A stretch of DNA of 64,000 nt from Psychroflexus halocasei (GTDB taxonomy: Bacteria > Bacteroidota > Bacteroidia > Flavobacteriales > Flavobacteriaceae), in the NCBI RefSeq assembly GCF_900107595.1, contig NZ_FNQF01000002.1, forward strand, positions 310,001-374,000, written 5' to 3'. This document shows positions 1 to 8,116 of the stretch, piece after piece. Each line of letters starts with the position of its first letter. Positions within the stretch are counted from its first letter, which is position 1. A program made the translations under genes and the position numbers. The notes under the pieces were generated by a model. The model saw only the letters and a list, made by a program, of their open reading frames with translations. It searched no databases and was not told where the DNA came from.

Positions 1-584
1 ATAAAGATAGGTTAGCTGCAGTTCAAGATAAGACAAAATTGAATGATGCGATAAGAACTGCTGTCGGAAAGTCTAAAAAAACTGACATACTCGTTTGTGC
101 TATGGATTTTCAATTCATCGGTGGTTCAATGGGATCAGTCGTCGGAGAAAAAATAGCACGTGCAATTGATTATGCGATTGAGCATAAATTGCCTGTCGTT
201 ATTATCTCTAAATCAGGTGGAGCAAGAATGATGGAAGCTGCATTATCATTAATGCAACTTGCCAAAACATCAGTTAAGCTTGCACAATTAGCAAAATCTA
301 AATTACCTTATATTTCACTTTGTACCGATCCAACAACAGGCGGAACAACGGCTTCATTTGCAATGTTAGGTGATATTAATATATCTGAACCAGGCGCACT
401 CATTGGTTTTGCGGGACCTCGTGTTGTAAAAGATACAACTGGAAAAGATTTACCTGAAGGTTTTCAATCAGCTGAGTTCTTACAAGAACATGGATTTTTA
501 GACTTTATTTCTCATAGAAAAAATCTAAAAGACAAAATCAATCTTTATATTGATTTAATCATGAATAAAAAAGTTAGAACATAA
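1..584 (+). CDS. accD: Acetyl-CoA carboxylase carboxyltransferase subunit beta (5' partial)
   Basis: Beta subunit of the carboxyltransferase half of acetyl-CoA carboxylase, which moves the carboxyl group from carboxybiotin to acetyl-CoA to give malonyl-CoA in the first step of fatty acid synthesis. The frame is open to the left edge (first whole codon at position 3, reading [11 protein letters not shown]), so a TTG at 39 is internal and the N-terminal part, including the usual zinc ribbon, lies outside the window. Visible crotonase-fold motifs are [46 protein letters not shown] and [12 protein letters not shown]. The gene ends 95 bases before rpsO, with no clear terminator between. Identification is secure. 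Confidence 0.95.
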   Translation, partial: KDRLAAVQDKTKLNDAIRTAVGKSKKTDILVCAMDFQFIGGSMGSVVGEKIARAIDYAIEHKLPVVIISKSGGARMMEAALSLMQLAKTSVKLAQLAKSKLPYISLCTDPTTGGTTASFAMLGDINISEPGALIGFAGPRVVKDTTGKDLPEGFQSAEFLQEHGFLDFISHRKNLKDKINLYIDLIMNKKVRT

Positions 585-619
585 CTTGTGTAACGCTATG
601 CTAATTAGAAAATAAAGCA

Positions 620-627
620 TAATTTTG
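620..627 (+). promoter_or_regulatory. Putative -7 promoter element upstream of rpsO
   Basis: TAATTTTG matches the Bacteroidota -7 consensus TAnnTTTG and lies 52 bases before the rpsO start. No TTG (-33) is found at the expected 17-23 base spacing, so support rests on one element and position only. Confidence 0.4.
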
Positions 628-679
628 CAGCTTGATAGAAAATCTATCATTACATAATAACTATTGAAATAATATTGGC

Positions 680-949
680 ATGTATTTATCACAAGAAGAA
701 AAAGGCAAATTATTTGCTGAGTTTGGTAAAAACGAAAAAGACACAGGATCAGCAGAAGGTCAAATCGCTTTAATGACAAAGCGTATTGCATATATCTCTG
801 ACCACTTGAAAACGAACCGTAAAGATTACAACTCTGAACGTTCACTAGTAAAACTTGTAGGTAAGCGTAGAAACTTACTTGATTATCTGAAAAATAAAGA
901 TATTTTACGATATAGAGAGATCGTCAAAACTTTAGGATTAAGAAAATAA
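680..949 (+). CDS. rpsO: 30S ribosomal protein S15
   Basis: Small-subunit primary rRNA-binding protein that binds the central domain of 16S rRNA and helps form a subunit bridge. The 89-residue length is exactly that of the family. Hallmarks include GSAEGQIALMTKRI near residue 24, the basic stretch SLVKLVGKRRNLLDYL in the second half, and the end REIVKTLGLRK. It sits between accD and pnp and is followed by its own intrinsic terminator. S15 and polynucleotide phosphorylase genes are neighbours in many bacteria, which supports the call. Confidence 0.97.
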   Translation: MYLSQEEKGKLFAEFGKNEKDTGSAEGQIALMTKRIAYISDHLKTNRKDYNSERSLVKLVGKRRNLLDYLKNKDILRYREIVKTLGLRK

Positions 950-957
950 AAATTATC

Positions 958-980
958 AAGGGGCATTTTGCCCCTTTTTT
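958..980 (+). terminator. Intrinsic terminator after rpsO
   Basis: A G/C-rich hairpin (arm AAGGGGCA with matching TGCCCCTT, three-base loop) runs straight into six T residues, 9 bases after the rpsO stop codon. It should largely separate rpsO from pnp transcription. Confidence 0.85.
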
Positions 981-1068
981 AATATATTGCCTCTCCCATT
1001 TTTTGAATTGTTTCTATAAAGTTTATTAGACTCTGCACACACAACACATTAATCTATAAATTTTAGCT

Positions 1069-3222
1069 ATGATTCCAAAAACATTTAAAGAGGTTATCGA
1101 TCTTGGCAATGGCAAGACGATTTCACTTGAAACAGGTAAGCTTGCAAAGCAGGCTCACGGATCTGTTGTCGTAAGAATGGGAGATGCAATGTTACTTTGT
1201 ACTGTTGTTTCTTCACACAAACCAAGCACAATGGATTTCTTTCCATTGACTGTTGATTATCGAGAAAAATTTGCTGCAGCTGGTAAATACCCAGGTGGTT
1301 TCCTCAAAAGAGAAGCCCGCCCAAGCAATGATGAAATTTTAGTCATGCGTCTTGTTGATAGAGCTCTTAGACCGCTTTTCCCTAGCGATTACCGTTATGA
1401 AACGCAGGTCATGATTCAATTAATGTCACATGACGAAAACGTTATGCCTGATGCTCTTGCTGGTCTTGCTGCCTCTACCGCTATCCAATTATCTGACATT
1501 CCTTTTGAATACCCTATTTCTGAAACTCGTGTTGCACGTATAAATGGTGAATTTGTCATTAACCCGAGCCGTGCTGAAATCGAAGAAGCTGATTTAGACA
1601 TGATTGTTGGAGCTTCAGAAGACAGTGTTTCAATGGTTGAAGGAGAAATGGATGAAGTTTCTGAGGAAGAAATGACAGAAGCTATCAAATTTGCTCATGA
1701 AGCGATCAAAATTCAATGTCAAGCTCAACGCAGGCTTGCAGAAGCAGTTGGTAAAAAAGAAACAAGAGCTTACGAAACAACTGGAAAAGACGAAGAACTT
1801 GAAGCAAAGATTCTTGATGCTGCATACCAGAAATGCTATGATATTGCCAAGGAAAGCTTAGGAAAGCACGAGCGTACTGAAAAGTTTGGTGAAATTAAAG
1901 AAGAAATCAAAGGTTTATTCACTGAAGAAGAACTTGAAGAATACGGCAAACTCGTTGGTAAATATTTCGACTCAGCTCAAAAAAAAGCTGTTCGTGACTT
2001 AACATTAAAAGAGAAAGTAAGACTTGATGGACGTCAACTTGACGAAATCAGACCAATTTGGTGTGAAACTGATTACTTACCATCAACACATGGTTCATCA
2101 ATCTTTACACGTGGTGAAACACAAGCTTTAGCGACTGTCACTTTAGGGACATCTCGTGAAGCAAATATGATTGATACTCCGACAAATAGTGGTGAAGAAA
2201 CTTTTTACCTTCATTACAACTTCCCTCCTTTCTGTACAGGTGAAGCTTATCCAATTAGAGGAACTTCGCGCCGTGAGATTGGACATGGAAACCTTGCGCA
2301 ACGCGCACTTAAAGGAATGATTCCTGAAGATTGTCCTTACACTGTGAGAGTTGTTTCTGAAGTTTTAGAATCTAATGGTTCTTCTTCAATGGCAACAGTT
2401 TGTTCTGGAACAATGGCATTAATGGATGCAGGTATTCAATTAAAGCAACCTGTGTCAGGAATTGCAATGGGATTGATCACGGATGGTGAAGATTACGCTG
2501 TCTTGTCTGATATTCTTGGTGATGAAGATCACTTAGGAGATATGGATTTCAAAGTGACTGGTACTGAAAAGGGTATCACAGCTTGCCAAATGGATATTAA
2601 AGTTAAAGGTTTATCTCACGAGATTTTAATCAATGCTTTAAAACAAGCGCGTGAAGGACGTTTACACATTTTAAACAAATTGACCGAAACAATCGCTCAA
2701 CCGAACGCAGATGTTAAAGCGCATGCACCAAAAATTATTACACGCACAATTCCTGGAGATTATATCGGTGCATTAATTGGCCCTGGTGGAAAGAATATTC
2801 AAGAATTACAAAAAGCTTCAGAAACAACAATTGTTATTAATGAAGTTGATGAGCAAGGCGTCGTTGAAATTTTAGGAACAAACCAAGAAGGCATTGATAT
2901 GGTTCTTCAGAAACTTGATGCGATGCTATTCAAGCCAGAAAAAGGATCTGTTTACGAAGTTAAAGTAATAAAGATACTTGATTTTGGAGCTGTTGTAGAA
3001 TATGTTGAAGCTCCAGGAAATGAAGTCTTACTTCACATTTCTGAACTTGCTTGGGAACGTACAAACAACGTGACTGATATCGTAAACCTCGGTGATATTA
3101 TCGATGTTAAATACTTTGGTGTTGATCCACGTACACGTAAAGAAAAAGTTTCAAGAAAAGCGCTTATCAAAAAGCCTGAAAACTTTAAAAAACCTGAACG
3201 TAAAAACGATAATAAAAAATAA
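1069..3222 (+). CDS. pnp: Polyribonucleotide nucleotidyltransferase (PNPase)
   Basis: Phosphorolytic 3'-to-5' exoribonuclease of mRNA decay that can also add 3' tails. The 717 residues show the standard order: first RNase PH domain (about 10-230), an alpha-helical linker (about 235-310), second RNase PH domain (about 310-545, with [15 protein letters not shown] and the catalytic-core [18 protein letters not shown]), a KH domain (about 555-610, GxxG loop in [12 protein letters not shown]) and an S1 domain (about 620-695). The C-terminus is lysine-rich. The ATG lies in a conserved N-terminus ([22 protein letters not shown]). Terminators on both sides suggest it is mainly transcribed alone. Confidence 0.97.
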   Translation: MIPKTFKEVIDLGNGKTISLETGKLAKQAHGSVVVRMGDAMLLCTVVSSHKPSTMDFFPLTVDYREKFAAAGKYPGGFLKREARPSNDEILVMRLVDRALRPLFPSDYRYETQVMIQLMSHDENVMPDALAGLAASTAIQLSDIPFEYPISETRVARINGEFVINPSRAEIEEADLDMIVGASEDSVSMVEGEMDEVSEEEMTEAIKFAHEAIKIQCQAQRRLAEAVGKKETRAYETTGKDEELEAKILDAAYQKCYDIAKESLGKHERTEKFGEIKEEIKGLFTEEELEEYGKLVGKYFDSAQKKAVRDLTLKEKVRLDGRQLDEIRPIWCETDYLPSTHGSSIFTRGETQALATVTLGTSREANMIDTPTNSGEETFYLHYNFPPFCTGEAYPIRGTSRREIGHGNLAQRALKGMIPEDCPYTVRVVSEVLESNGSSSMATVCSGTMALMDAGIQLKQPVSGIAMGLITDGEDYAVLSDILGDEDHLGDMDFKVTGTEKGITACQMDIKVKGLSHEILINALKQAREGRLHILNKLTETIAQPNADVKAHAPKIITRTIPGDYIGALIGPGGKNIQELQKASETTIVINEVDEQGVVEILGTNQEGIDMVLQKLDAMLFKPEKGSVYEVKVIKILDFGAVVEYVEAPGNEVLLHISELAWERTNNVTDIVNLGDIIDVKYFGVDPRTRKEKVSRKALIKKPENFKKPERKNDNKK

Positions 3223-3246
3223 TTGTCTATTTATTTAGATTTTAAT

Positions 3247-3275
3247 AAAAGCCTCGAAAATTCGAGGCTTTTTTA
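3247..3275 (+). terminator. Intrinsic terminator after pnp
   Basis: Inverted repeat AAGCCTCGAA/TTCGAGGCTT with a very short loop, followed by a run of T, about 25 bases after the pnp stop. The A-tract on the other side means it could also work in reverse, but no gene converges here. Confidence 0.85.
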
Positions 3276-3427
3276 TACGCCATATTTGCAGAACTGACAT
3301 AATTTCAGACTTATATGTTAATATTAAATCAAATAATTTAACATTAACTCAATAAATTAAGAAAATTCATAAATTTACTAATGATTTGATGTATTACTCA
3401 GTTCAAAAACTTATTCCAGCATAGAAC

Positions 3428-3454
3428 TTGCACTTAATGTGACAAATAATTTTA
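3428..3454 (+). promoter_or_regulatory. Possible promoter of the proCBA operon
   Basis: TTG at 3428-3430, a 16-base spacer and TAATTTTA at 3447-3454 (TAnnTTTG with the last base different), ending 19 bases before the proC start. Both parts are slightly off consensus. The 250-base gap between the pnp terminator and proC shows nothing else definite. Confidence 0.35.
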
Positions 3455-3473
3455 ATAATTAAAAAAACTAAAC

Positions 3474-4277
3474 ATGAAAGTTTTAGTAATTGGCGCAGGC
3501 AACATGGGCTTAACTTATTCAGAAGGAATGGCTAAGTCGCCTTTGCTCAACCGAAAAAATTTAATGATTCACGATGTGTCAGCCGATACTATCGCAACCC
3601 TTAAAGAAATTTCTTATTTCGATGTTTATGAAAAACTCGAAGATTGTCTTCCAAAAGCAGATATCGTATTTATAGGCGTAAAACCTTATCACGCTGATGA
3701 GCTTTTCGAAAGAATGAAACCAATGCTTAATAAAAATCAAATCTTTGTTTCATTGATGGCAGGTGTCACTATTGAAAGCATGGTCAATGGTTTGGGCATG
3801 CCAAAAGTTGTGAGAACTATGCCAAACTTACCTGCTAAAGTGGGTAAAGGCGTGACATCTTATACAGAGTCAAAAGACGTCTCTCGTGTCGAGCTTCTTA
3901 TGGTTAGAAATTTATTGGATACAACTGGAGAATCCATACACGTTGATAATGAAGATTTCATTAATAAATCAACAGGAATTTCAGGAAGCGGTCCTGCATA
4001 CATATTCTACTTCATGCAATCAATGCTTGAAGCTGCTCAAAAAATGGGCTTCTCTGATAATGACTCTAAAATATTAGTCTCAAACACATTTGAAGGTGCC
4101 GTTCAGCTCTTTAATGAATCAGATTTATCTCCTGAAACATGGATGAATCGAGTTGCATCTAAAGGAGGAACAACTAGAGCTGCTCTTGATTCTATGGATG
4201 ATAACAATGTTAATCAATTGATTAAGGATGCTGCTTACGCTGCTTTTAACAGAGCTGTTGAATTAGGTGAATCATAA
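3474..4277 (+). CDS. proC: Pyrroline-5-carboxylate reductase
   Basis: NAD(P)H-dependent reductase for the last step of proline synthesis, pyrroline-5-carboxylate to proline. At 267 residues it is a normal family member. The N-terminal Rossmann fold begins with VIGAGNMGLTYSEGM; VRTMPNLPAKVGKG and the family signature SGSGPAYIFYFMQSMLEAA (about residues 168-186) are present, and KGGTTRAALDSM near the C-terminus fits the dimerization region. It is the first gene of proC-proB-proA, with 20 bases to proB, so the whole proline pathway from glutamate is encoded in one operon. Confidence 0.96.
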   Translation: MKVLVIGAGNMGLTYSEGMAKSPLLNRKNLMIHDVSADTIATLKEISYFDVYEKLEDCLPKADIVFIGVKPYHADELFERMKPMLNKNQIFVSLMAGVTIESMVNGLGMPKVVRTMPNLPAKVGKGVTSYTESKDVSRVELLMVRNLLDTTGESIHVDNEDFINKSTGISGSGPAYIFYFMQSMLEAAQKMGFSDNDSKILVSNTFEGAVQLFNESDLSPETWMNRVASKGGTTRAALDSMDDNNVNQLIKDAAYAAFNRAVELGES

Positions 4278-4297
4278 AAAAGAACCAAACAATTATT

Positions 4298-5068
4298 ATG
4301 CATAAAAAAAGAATAGTCGTTAAAGTTGGAACCAATGTCATGACTAACATGAACAATAGAATTGTAGGTCCAATTCTAAAAAATCTTGTCCGTCAAATTG
4401 CTTACCTTTATGAGCGTGATATCATCACAATACTCGTTTCATCAGGCTCAGCAATTGCAGGTAAAGAGGTTTTAGGTTCGTGTTTAGCCGAAGACAAATC
4501 AACTCGAAGACAAATATATTCATCTGTAGGTCAACCAAGAATGATGAGACATTATTATGAAATGTTTCATGATTTTGGTATGCGCTGTGGTCAAGTTTTG
4601 GCAACAAAACGTGATTTTGCACCAGGCAGATATCGTGAGAATATGATTAACTGCTATGAAGGTTTACTCTCTGAAGGAATTATTCCGATTGCAAATGAAG
4701 ATGATGCTGTATCATTATCAATGTCTATGTTTTCAGATAATGATGAACTTGCCAGCCTAGTTGCTCAACTTGTTAATGCTGATAGCTTAATTATGCTTAC
4801 AGACATTGACGGACTTTACACTGGCCATCCTGATGATAAGAACACGAAGTTATTACATGAAGTAAAAGTTCATGATGACGTTGAGAAATATGTTCAAGAA
4901 AATGAAAAAGGCGAAGGTGAAGGTCGTGGTGGAATGCAATCTAAATTAAAAATTGCAAAAGATACTGCTAGTAAAAATATACCGACATACATCGCTAATG
5001 GAAAAGAAGAAAATGTCATTATTGACATTGTAGAAGGAAAAAAATTAGGAACTAAATTTACAATTTAA
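4298..5068 (+). CDS. proB: Glutamate 5-kinase, without PUA domain
   Basis: ATP-dependent phosphorylation of glutamate to glutamyl-5-phosphate, the committed step of proline synthesis. The 256 residues cover only the amino acid kinase domain: KVGTNVM at the N-terminus, LVSSGSAIAGKEVLG, then IPIANEDDAVS and ADSLIMLTDIDGLYTG. The C-terminal PUA domain of the roughly 370-residue enterobacterial enzyme is absent; short forms are known in other bacteria, so this is not damage. It lies between proC and proA with short gaps, which supports the assignment over other amino acid kinases. Confidence 0.94.
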   Translation: MHKKRIVVKVGTNVMTNMNNRIVGPILKNLVRQIAYLYERDIITILVSSGSAIAGKEVLGSCLAEDKSTRRQIYSSVGQPRMMRHYYEMFHDFGMRCGQVLATKRDFAPGRYRENMINCYEGLLSEGIIPIANEDDAVSLSMSMFSDNDELASLVAQLVNADSLIMLTDIDGLYTGHPDDKNTKLLHEVKVHDDVEKYVQENEKGEGEGRGGMQSKLKIAKDTASKNIPTYIANGKEENVIIDIVEGKKLGTKFTI

Positions 5069-5073
5069 AAAAC

Positions 5074-6273
5074 ATGAAACTTTTAGATACTAAAACAAAA
5101 AATAACGTCTTGGCATCTATGATGAATATTATAGATAAAAAGAGAAAAGACATTATTGCTGAAAATAAAAAGGATCTTGATGCATTCCAAAGAGATGATC
5201 AAGCACTTTATGATAGACTTGTCGTTGACGACAAAAAAGTTGACGAAATGATTCAAGCGATTAAAGAAGTCAAAGATCAAGAGGATCCTGTTGGGAAAGA
5301 TATTTCTGAAAGAACACTCGATAGCGGTTTGAAAATCGTCAATAAAACAGATCCATTTGGAACAATCATGATTATTTATGAATCTCGACCAGATGTGACG
5401 ATTGAAGCTGCTGTTCTTGCATTTAAAGCTAACAATAAAATTCTTTTAAAAGGTGGTAAAGAAGCAAATCATTCTAATATCATTCTTGAAAAATGTTGGC
5501 ATGAAGCACTTGAAGAAAATAATCTTTCTAAAGATTGGATTAAACTTCTTCATATGAAGCGTGATGAAACTCAGGAATTTCTTAGAAATCCATCAGAAAA
5601 ATTAGATTTAATCGTTCCGAGAGGTGGCGAGAGATTGATTGATTTTGTGAAACAACACGCAAAATGTGCTGTTTTAATTAGTGGTCGTGGTAATAACTTT
5701 TTATATGTATCAAAACAAGCAGATTGGGATATTGCTAAAAAAGTGATTATCAATGCTAAAACCGATAAAATTTCAGGGTGTAATGCTTTAGATAAAGTAT
5801 ATATCGATGCTAATTTAGATGGTTTTGATGAAAAGATAAAAGACCTTTATGAAACTCTAAAGTCACACAAAGTTGAAACTGTTATTGATGATAATCTGAG
5901 TTCAATTTTAAGTGAAGCAGAAGTCGTGAAAGGTGAAGATGTTTGGTATGAAGAATTTTTAGCTATGAAAATATTATTAGCTAAAGTTGATAATTTCGAC
6001 CAAGCTGTTGATAAAATCAATAAATATTCAGGTGGACATTCATCAGTTATTATTACCAAAGATGATGATGAAGCCATGGCATTTATGCAACAAATAGATA
6101 GTGCTGCTGTTTATCAGAATGCTTCAACAAGATTTACAGATGGTGGACAAATGGGTGTTGGTGCTGAACTCGCAATTTCAACTGATAAATTGCATCACCG
6201 TGGACCATTAGGCCTAAAGCAACTTGTCACAAACAAATATTATGTATTTGGTAATGGTCATATCAGATCTTAA
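5074..6273 (+). CDS. proA: Glutamate-5-semialdehyde dehydrogenase (gamma-glutamyl phosphate reductase)
   Basis: NADPH-dependent reduction of glutamyl-5-phosphate to glutamate semialdehyde, which cyclizes to pyrroline-5-carboxylate. The 399-residue protein has the aldehyde dehydrogenase fold; visible family stretches are GTIMIIYESRPDVTIEAA, LLKGGKEANHSN, IVPRGGERLIDFV, the catalytic cysteine in KISGCNALDK, and the C-terminal VYQNASTRFTDGGQMG with LHHRGPLGL. It begins only 5 bases after proB, so the two are probably translationally coupled. A terminator follows within 35 bases, closing the operon. Confidence 0.96.
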   Translation: MKLLDTKTKNNVLASMMNIIDKKRKDIIAENKKDLDAFQRDDQALYDRLVVDDKKVDEMIQAIKEVKDQEDPVGKDISERTLDSGLKIVNKTDPFGTIMIIYESRPDVTIEAAVLAFKANNKILLKGGKEANHSNIILEKCWHEALEENNLSKDWIKLLHMKRDETQEFLRNPSEKLDLIVPRGGERLIDFVKQHAKCAVLISGRGNNFLYVSKQADWDIAKKVIINAKTDKISGCNALDKVYIDANLDGFDEKIKDLYETLKSHKVETVIDDNLSSILSEAEVVKGEDVWYEEFLAMKILLAKVDNFDQAVDKINKYSGGHSSVIITKDDDEAMAFMQQIDSAAVYQNASTRFTDGGQMGVGAELAISTDKLHHRGPLGLKQLVTNKYYVFGNGHIRS

Positions 6274-6306
6274 TCTATAAATAATTTATTTCTTAAGATA
6301 TTGTAG

Positions 6307-6340
6307 AAGCGAGGTTTATATTAGCCTCGCTTTTATTTTT
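6307..6340 (+). terminator. Intrinsic terminator after proA
   Basis: Eight-base perfect stem AAGCGAGG/CCTCGCTT with a ten-base loop, followed by a T-rich tract. It separates the proline operon from the sigma factor gene. Confidence 0.8.
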
Positions 6341-6425
6341 TAAAAAAATAAAGATTTCTTGTAACATAATGAGAAGATCGTTCGTAAAATATAAAACACT
6401 AAACCCATAATTCAGTTTTTGTTTA

Positions 6426-7289
6426 ATGAGACAACTTAAAATTACAAAGCAGGTAACAAATCGTGAAACAGCTTCACTTGATAAGTACTTACAAGAAATT
6501 GGTAAAGTCGATTTGATTACAGCAGAAGAAGAAGTAGAATTAGCACAACGCATCAAGGCTGGTGATGACTTGGCTTTAGAGAAACTGACTAAGGCAAACT
6601 TGAGGTTCGTTGTATCTGTTTCTAAACAATACCAAAATCAAGGTTTAACATTACCCGATTTAATTAATGAAGGAAATTTAGGCTTGATTAAAGCTGCTAA
6701 AAGATTTGATGAAACACGTGGATTTAAGTTTATCTCATATGCTGTATGGTGGATTAGACAATCCATATTATCGGCATTAGCAGAGCAATCTCGTGTGGTT
6801 AGACTTCCATTGAACAAGATTGGATCGATCAATAAGATCAACAAAACTTTTGCATTTTTAGAGCAACAACATCAACGTCCACCAAGTCCTGCTGAAATAG
6901 CAAAAGAACTTGACATGACGGAAAGTGATGTTAAAGAATCTCTTAAAAACTCTGGTCGACATATTTCAATGGATGCACCTTTAAAAGAAGGAGAAGATTC
7001 AAACTTATATGATGTTTTAAACCTTGGAGAATCTCCAAATCCTGATAAAGAACTTATTCAGGAGTCTTTACAAAATGAGATTGAAAGATCTCTTGAAACA
7101 TTAACGCAGCGTGAAGCTGATGTGATTCGTTTATTTTTTGGCTTGGGCAACCAACAGCCGATGACACTTGAAGAAATCGGCCAAACATTTGGATTGACTC
7201 GTGAAAGAGTTCGCCAAATTAAAGAAAAAGGCGTGAGAAGATTAAGACATACTTCGCGTAGCACAATCTTGAAAAAATATCTTGGATAA
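6426..7289 (+). CDS. rpoD: Primary RNA polymerase sigma factor (sigma-70 family, RpoD/SigA type)
   Basis: Housekeeping sigma factor that directs RNA polymerase to promoters. The 287 residues begin almost directly with region 1.2 ([20 protein letters not shown]), continue with region 2 ([19 protein letters not shown] then [16 protein letters not shown]), region 3, and region 4 with [15 protein letters not shown] and the helix-turn-helix [20 protein letters not shown]. Region 1.1 and the long non-conserved insert of E. coli sigma-70 are absent, as is usual in Bacteroidota, whose promoters carry the TTG/TAnnTTTG elements seen in this window. It is monocistronic, flanked by terminators. Confidence 0.95.
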   Translation: MRQLKITKQVTNRETASLDKYLQEIGKVDLITAEEEVELAQRIKAGDDLALEKLTKANLRFVVSVSKQYQNQGLTLPDLINEGNLGLIKAAKRFDETRGFKFISYAVWWIRQSILSALAEQSRVVRLPLNKIGSINKINKTFAFLEQQHQRPPSPAEIAKELDMTESDVKESLKNSGRHISMDAPLKEGEDSNLYDVLNLGESPNPDKELIQESLQNEIERSLETLTQREADVIRLFFGLGNQQPMTLEEIGQTFGLTRERVRQIKEKGVRRLRHTSRSTILKKYLG

Positions 7290-7310
7290 GAAATCTTCAG
7301 AGTAATACAC

Positions 7311-7340
7311 AAAAAATCCCGCCATTAAGCGGGATTTTTT
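7311..7340 (+). terminator. Intrinsic terminator after rpoD
   Basis: A 12-base perfect inverted repeat (AAAAAATCCCGC with GCGGGATTTTTT, six-base loop) about 20 bases after the stop codon. The paired A and T tracts would let it act in either direction, but no gene converges. Confidence 0.9.
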
Positions 7341-7407
7341 ATTTATGTGCTAACTGGTAAAAAGCTGTAAAAAATCGACAAGACGAGAAAAATAATAACT
7401 GAATTGA

Positions 7408-7423
7408 TAATTTTGTACCTTTG
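7408..7423 (+). promoter_or_regulatory. Two adjacent -7 elements upstream of the toxin-antitoxin pair
   Basis: TAATTTTG (7408-7415) and TACCTTTG (7416-7423) both match TAnnTTTG exactly and abut each other, 17 bases before the antitoxin ATG. No TTG sits at the right distance for either. The second would give a very short leader. The arrangement suggests a promoter, possibly one the antitoxin autoregulates. Confidence 0.5.
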
Positions 7424-7440
7424 ATAAAAAGATAATTATA

Positions 7441-7683
7441 ATGGATCTAGAAGCAAGAAAAATATCATTTGTTCAAGAGTTTTTAAGATTGCAAAACGAA
7501 GAAATCATTAGCGGACTTGAAGAGCTATTACGTAAAAGAAAGGCTGAATTGATTGAAAACAACTTCAAACCAATGACAATGGAAAAATATAATGCTGAAA
7601 TTGATCAAGCGATGGAGGATTCTAAAAATGGACGAATGATAAAAGCTACTGATTTAAAAGCTAAAATCCAAAAATGGAGTTAG
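7441..7683 (+). CDS. Antitoxin-like protein of a type II toxin-antitoxin pair
   Basis: An 80-residue, strongly charged, mainly helical protein. It opens with LEARKISFVQEFLRLQNEEI and closes with MIKATDLKAKIQKWS; I recognise this pattern from small proteins next to RelE/ParE toxins in Bacteroidota. The last 10 bases overlap the start of the toxin gene, typical of antitoxin-first modules with coupled translation. The middle segment NAEIDQAMEDSKNGRM resembles the toxin-wrapping tails of such antitoxins. No helix-turn-helix or ribbon-helix-helix motif stands out, so DNA binding is unproven. Confidence 0.75.
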   Translation: MDLEARKISFVQEFLRLQNEEIISGLEELLRKRKAELIENNFKPMTMEKYNAEIDQAMEDSKNGRMIKATDLKAKIQKWS

Positions 7684-7988
7684 AAGTTTATTGGTTAGAA
7701 CTTGCTGAAAATAAACTAGAAGACATTTATGGCTATTATTCAACACAAGCGAGCAAAAGGGTTGCTGAAAAATTAATCAATGGAATAGTAGACACAACTA
7801 TCGGAATTGAAAAACAGCCAGAAATTGGACAAATTGAAATTAGTTTAAATCATAGAAAACAAGAATTTAGATATCTTGTTTTTAAAAATTATAAAATAGT
7901 TTATTGGATTAATTATGATTCTAAGCGCATTGAAATCGTAAATGTGTTTGACACAAGACAAAATCCTGAAAAAATTAATGAGTTATAA
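7674..7988 (+). CDS. RelE/ParE family toxin
   Basis: A 104-residue protein of the RelE/ParE fold. It starts with VYWLELAENKLEDIYGYY, has a helical region rich in Ala/Lys, then the strand segments FRYLVFKNYKIVYWI and IEIVNVFDTRQNPEKI, which are the usual C-terminal landmarks. RelE members cleave ribosome-bound mRNA and ParE members poison gyrase; the sequence does not let me choose between them. The ATG lies inside the end of the antitoxin gene. The pair sits between the rpoD terminator and the TPR gene, an ordinary place for a small acquired module. Confidence 0.82.
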   Translation: MELEVYWLELAENKLEDIYGYYSTQASKRVAEKLINGIVDTTIGIEKQPEIGQIEISLNHRKQEFRYLVFKNYKIVYWINYDSKRIEIVNVFDTRQNPEKINEL

Positions 7989-8116
7989 ACTTAAGTCGTG
8001 TATAATTTATGGCTGGTTCTCGCCTAATTTTGACAATTCTCCCAGATTTTCTTAAGTTTTAATTTACTAATTTTAGTACATAAAAACACCACTAATCATA
8101 CACAGACATTTTGTAT

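Noticed and set aside
555-845. A 96-codon open frame on - across the accD-rpsO gap
   Set aside because: It overlaps rpsO antisense and has no recognisable similarity or promoter.
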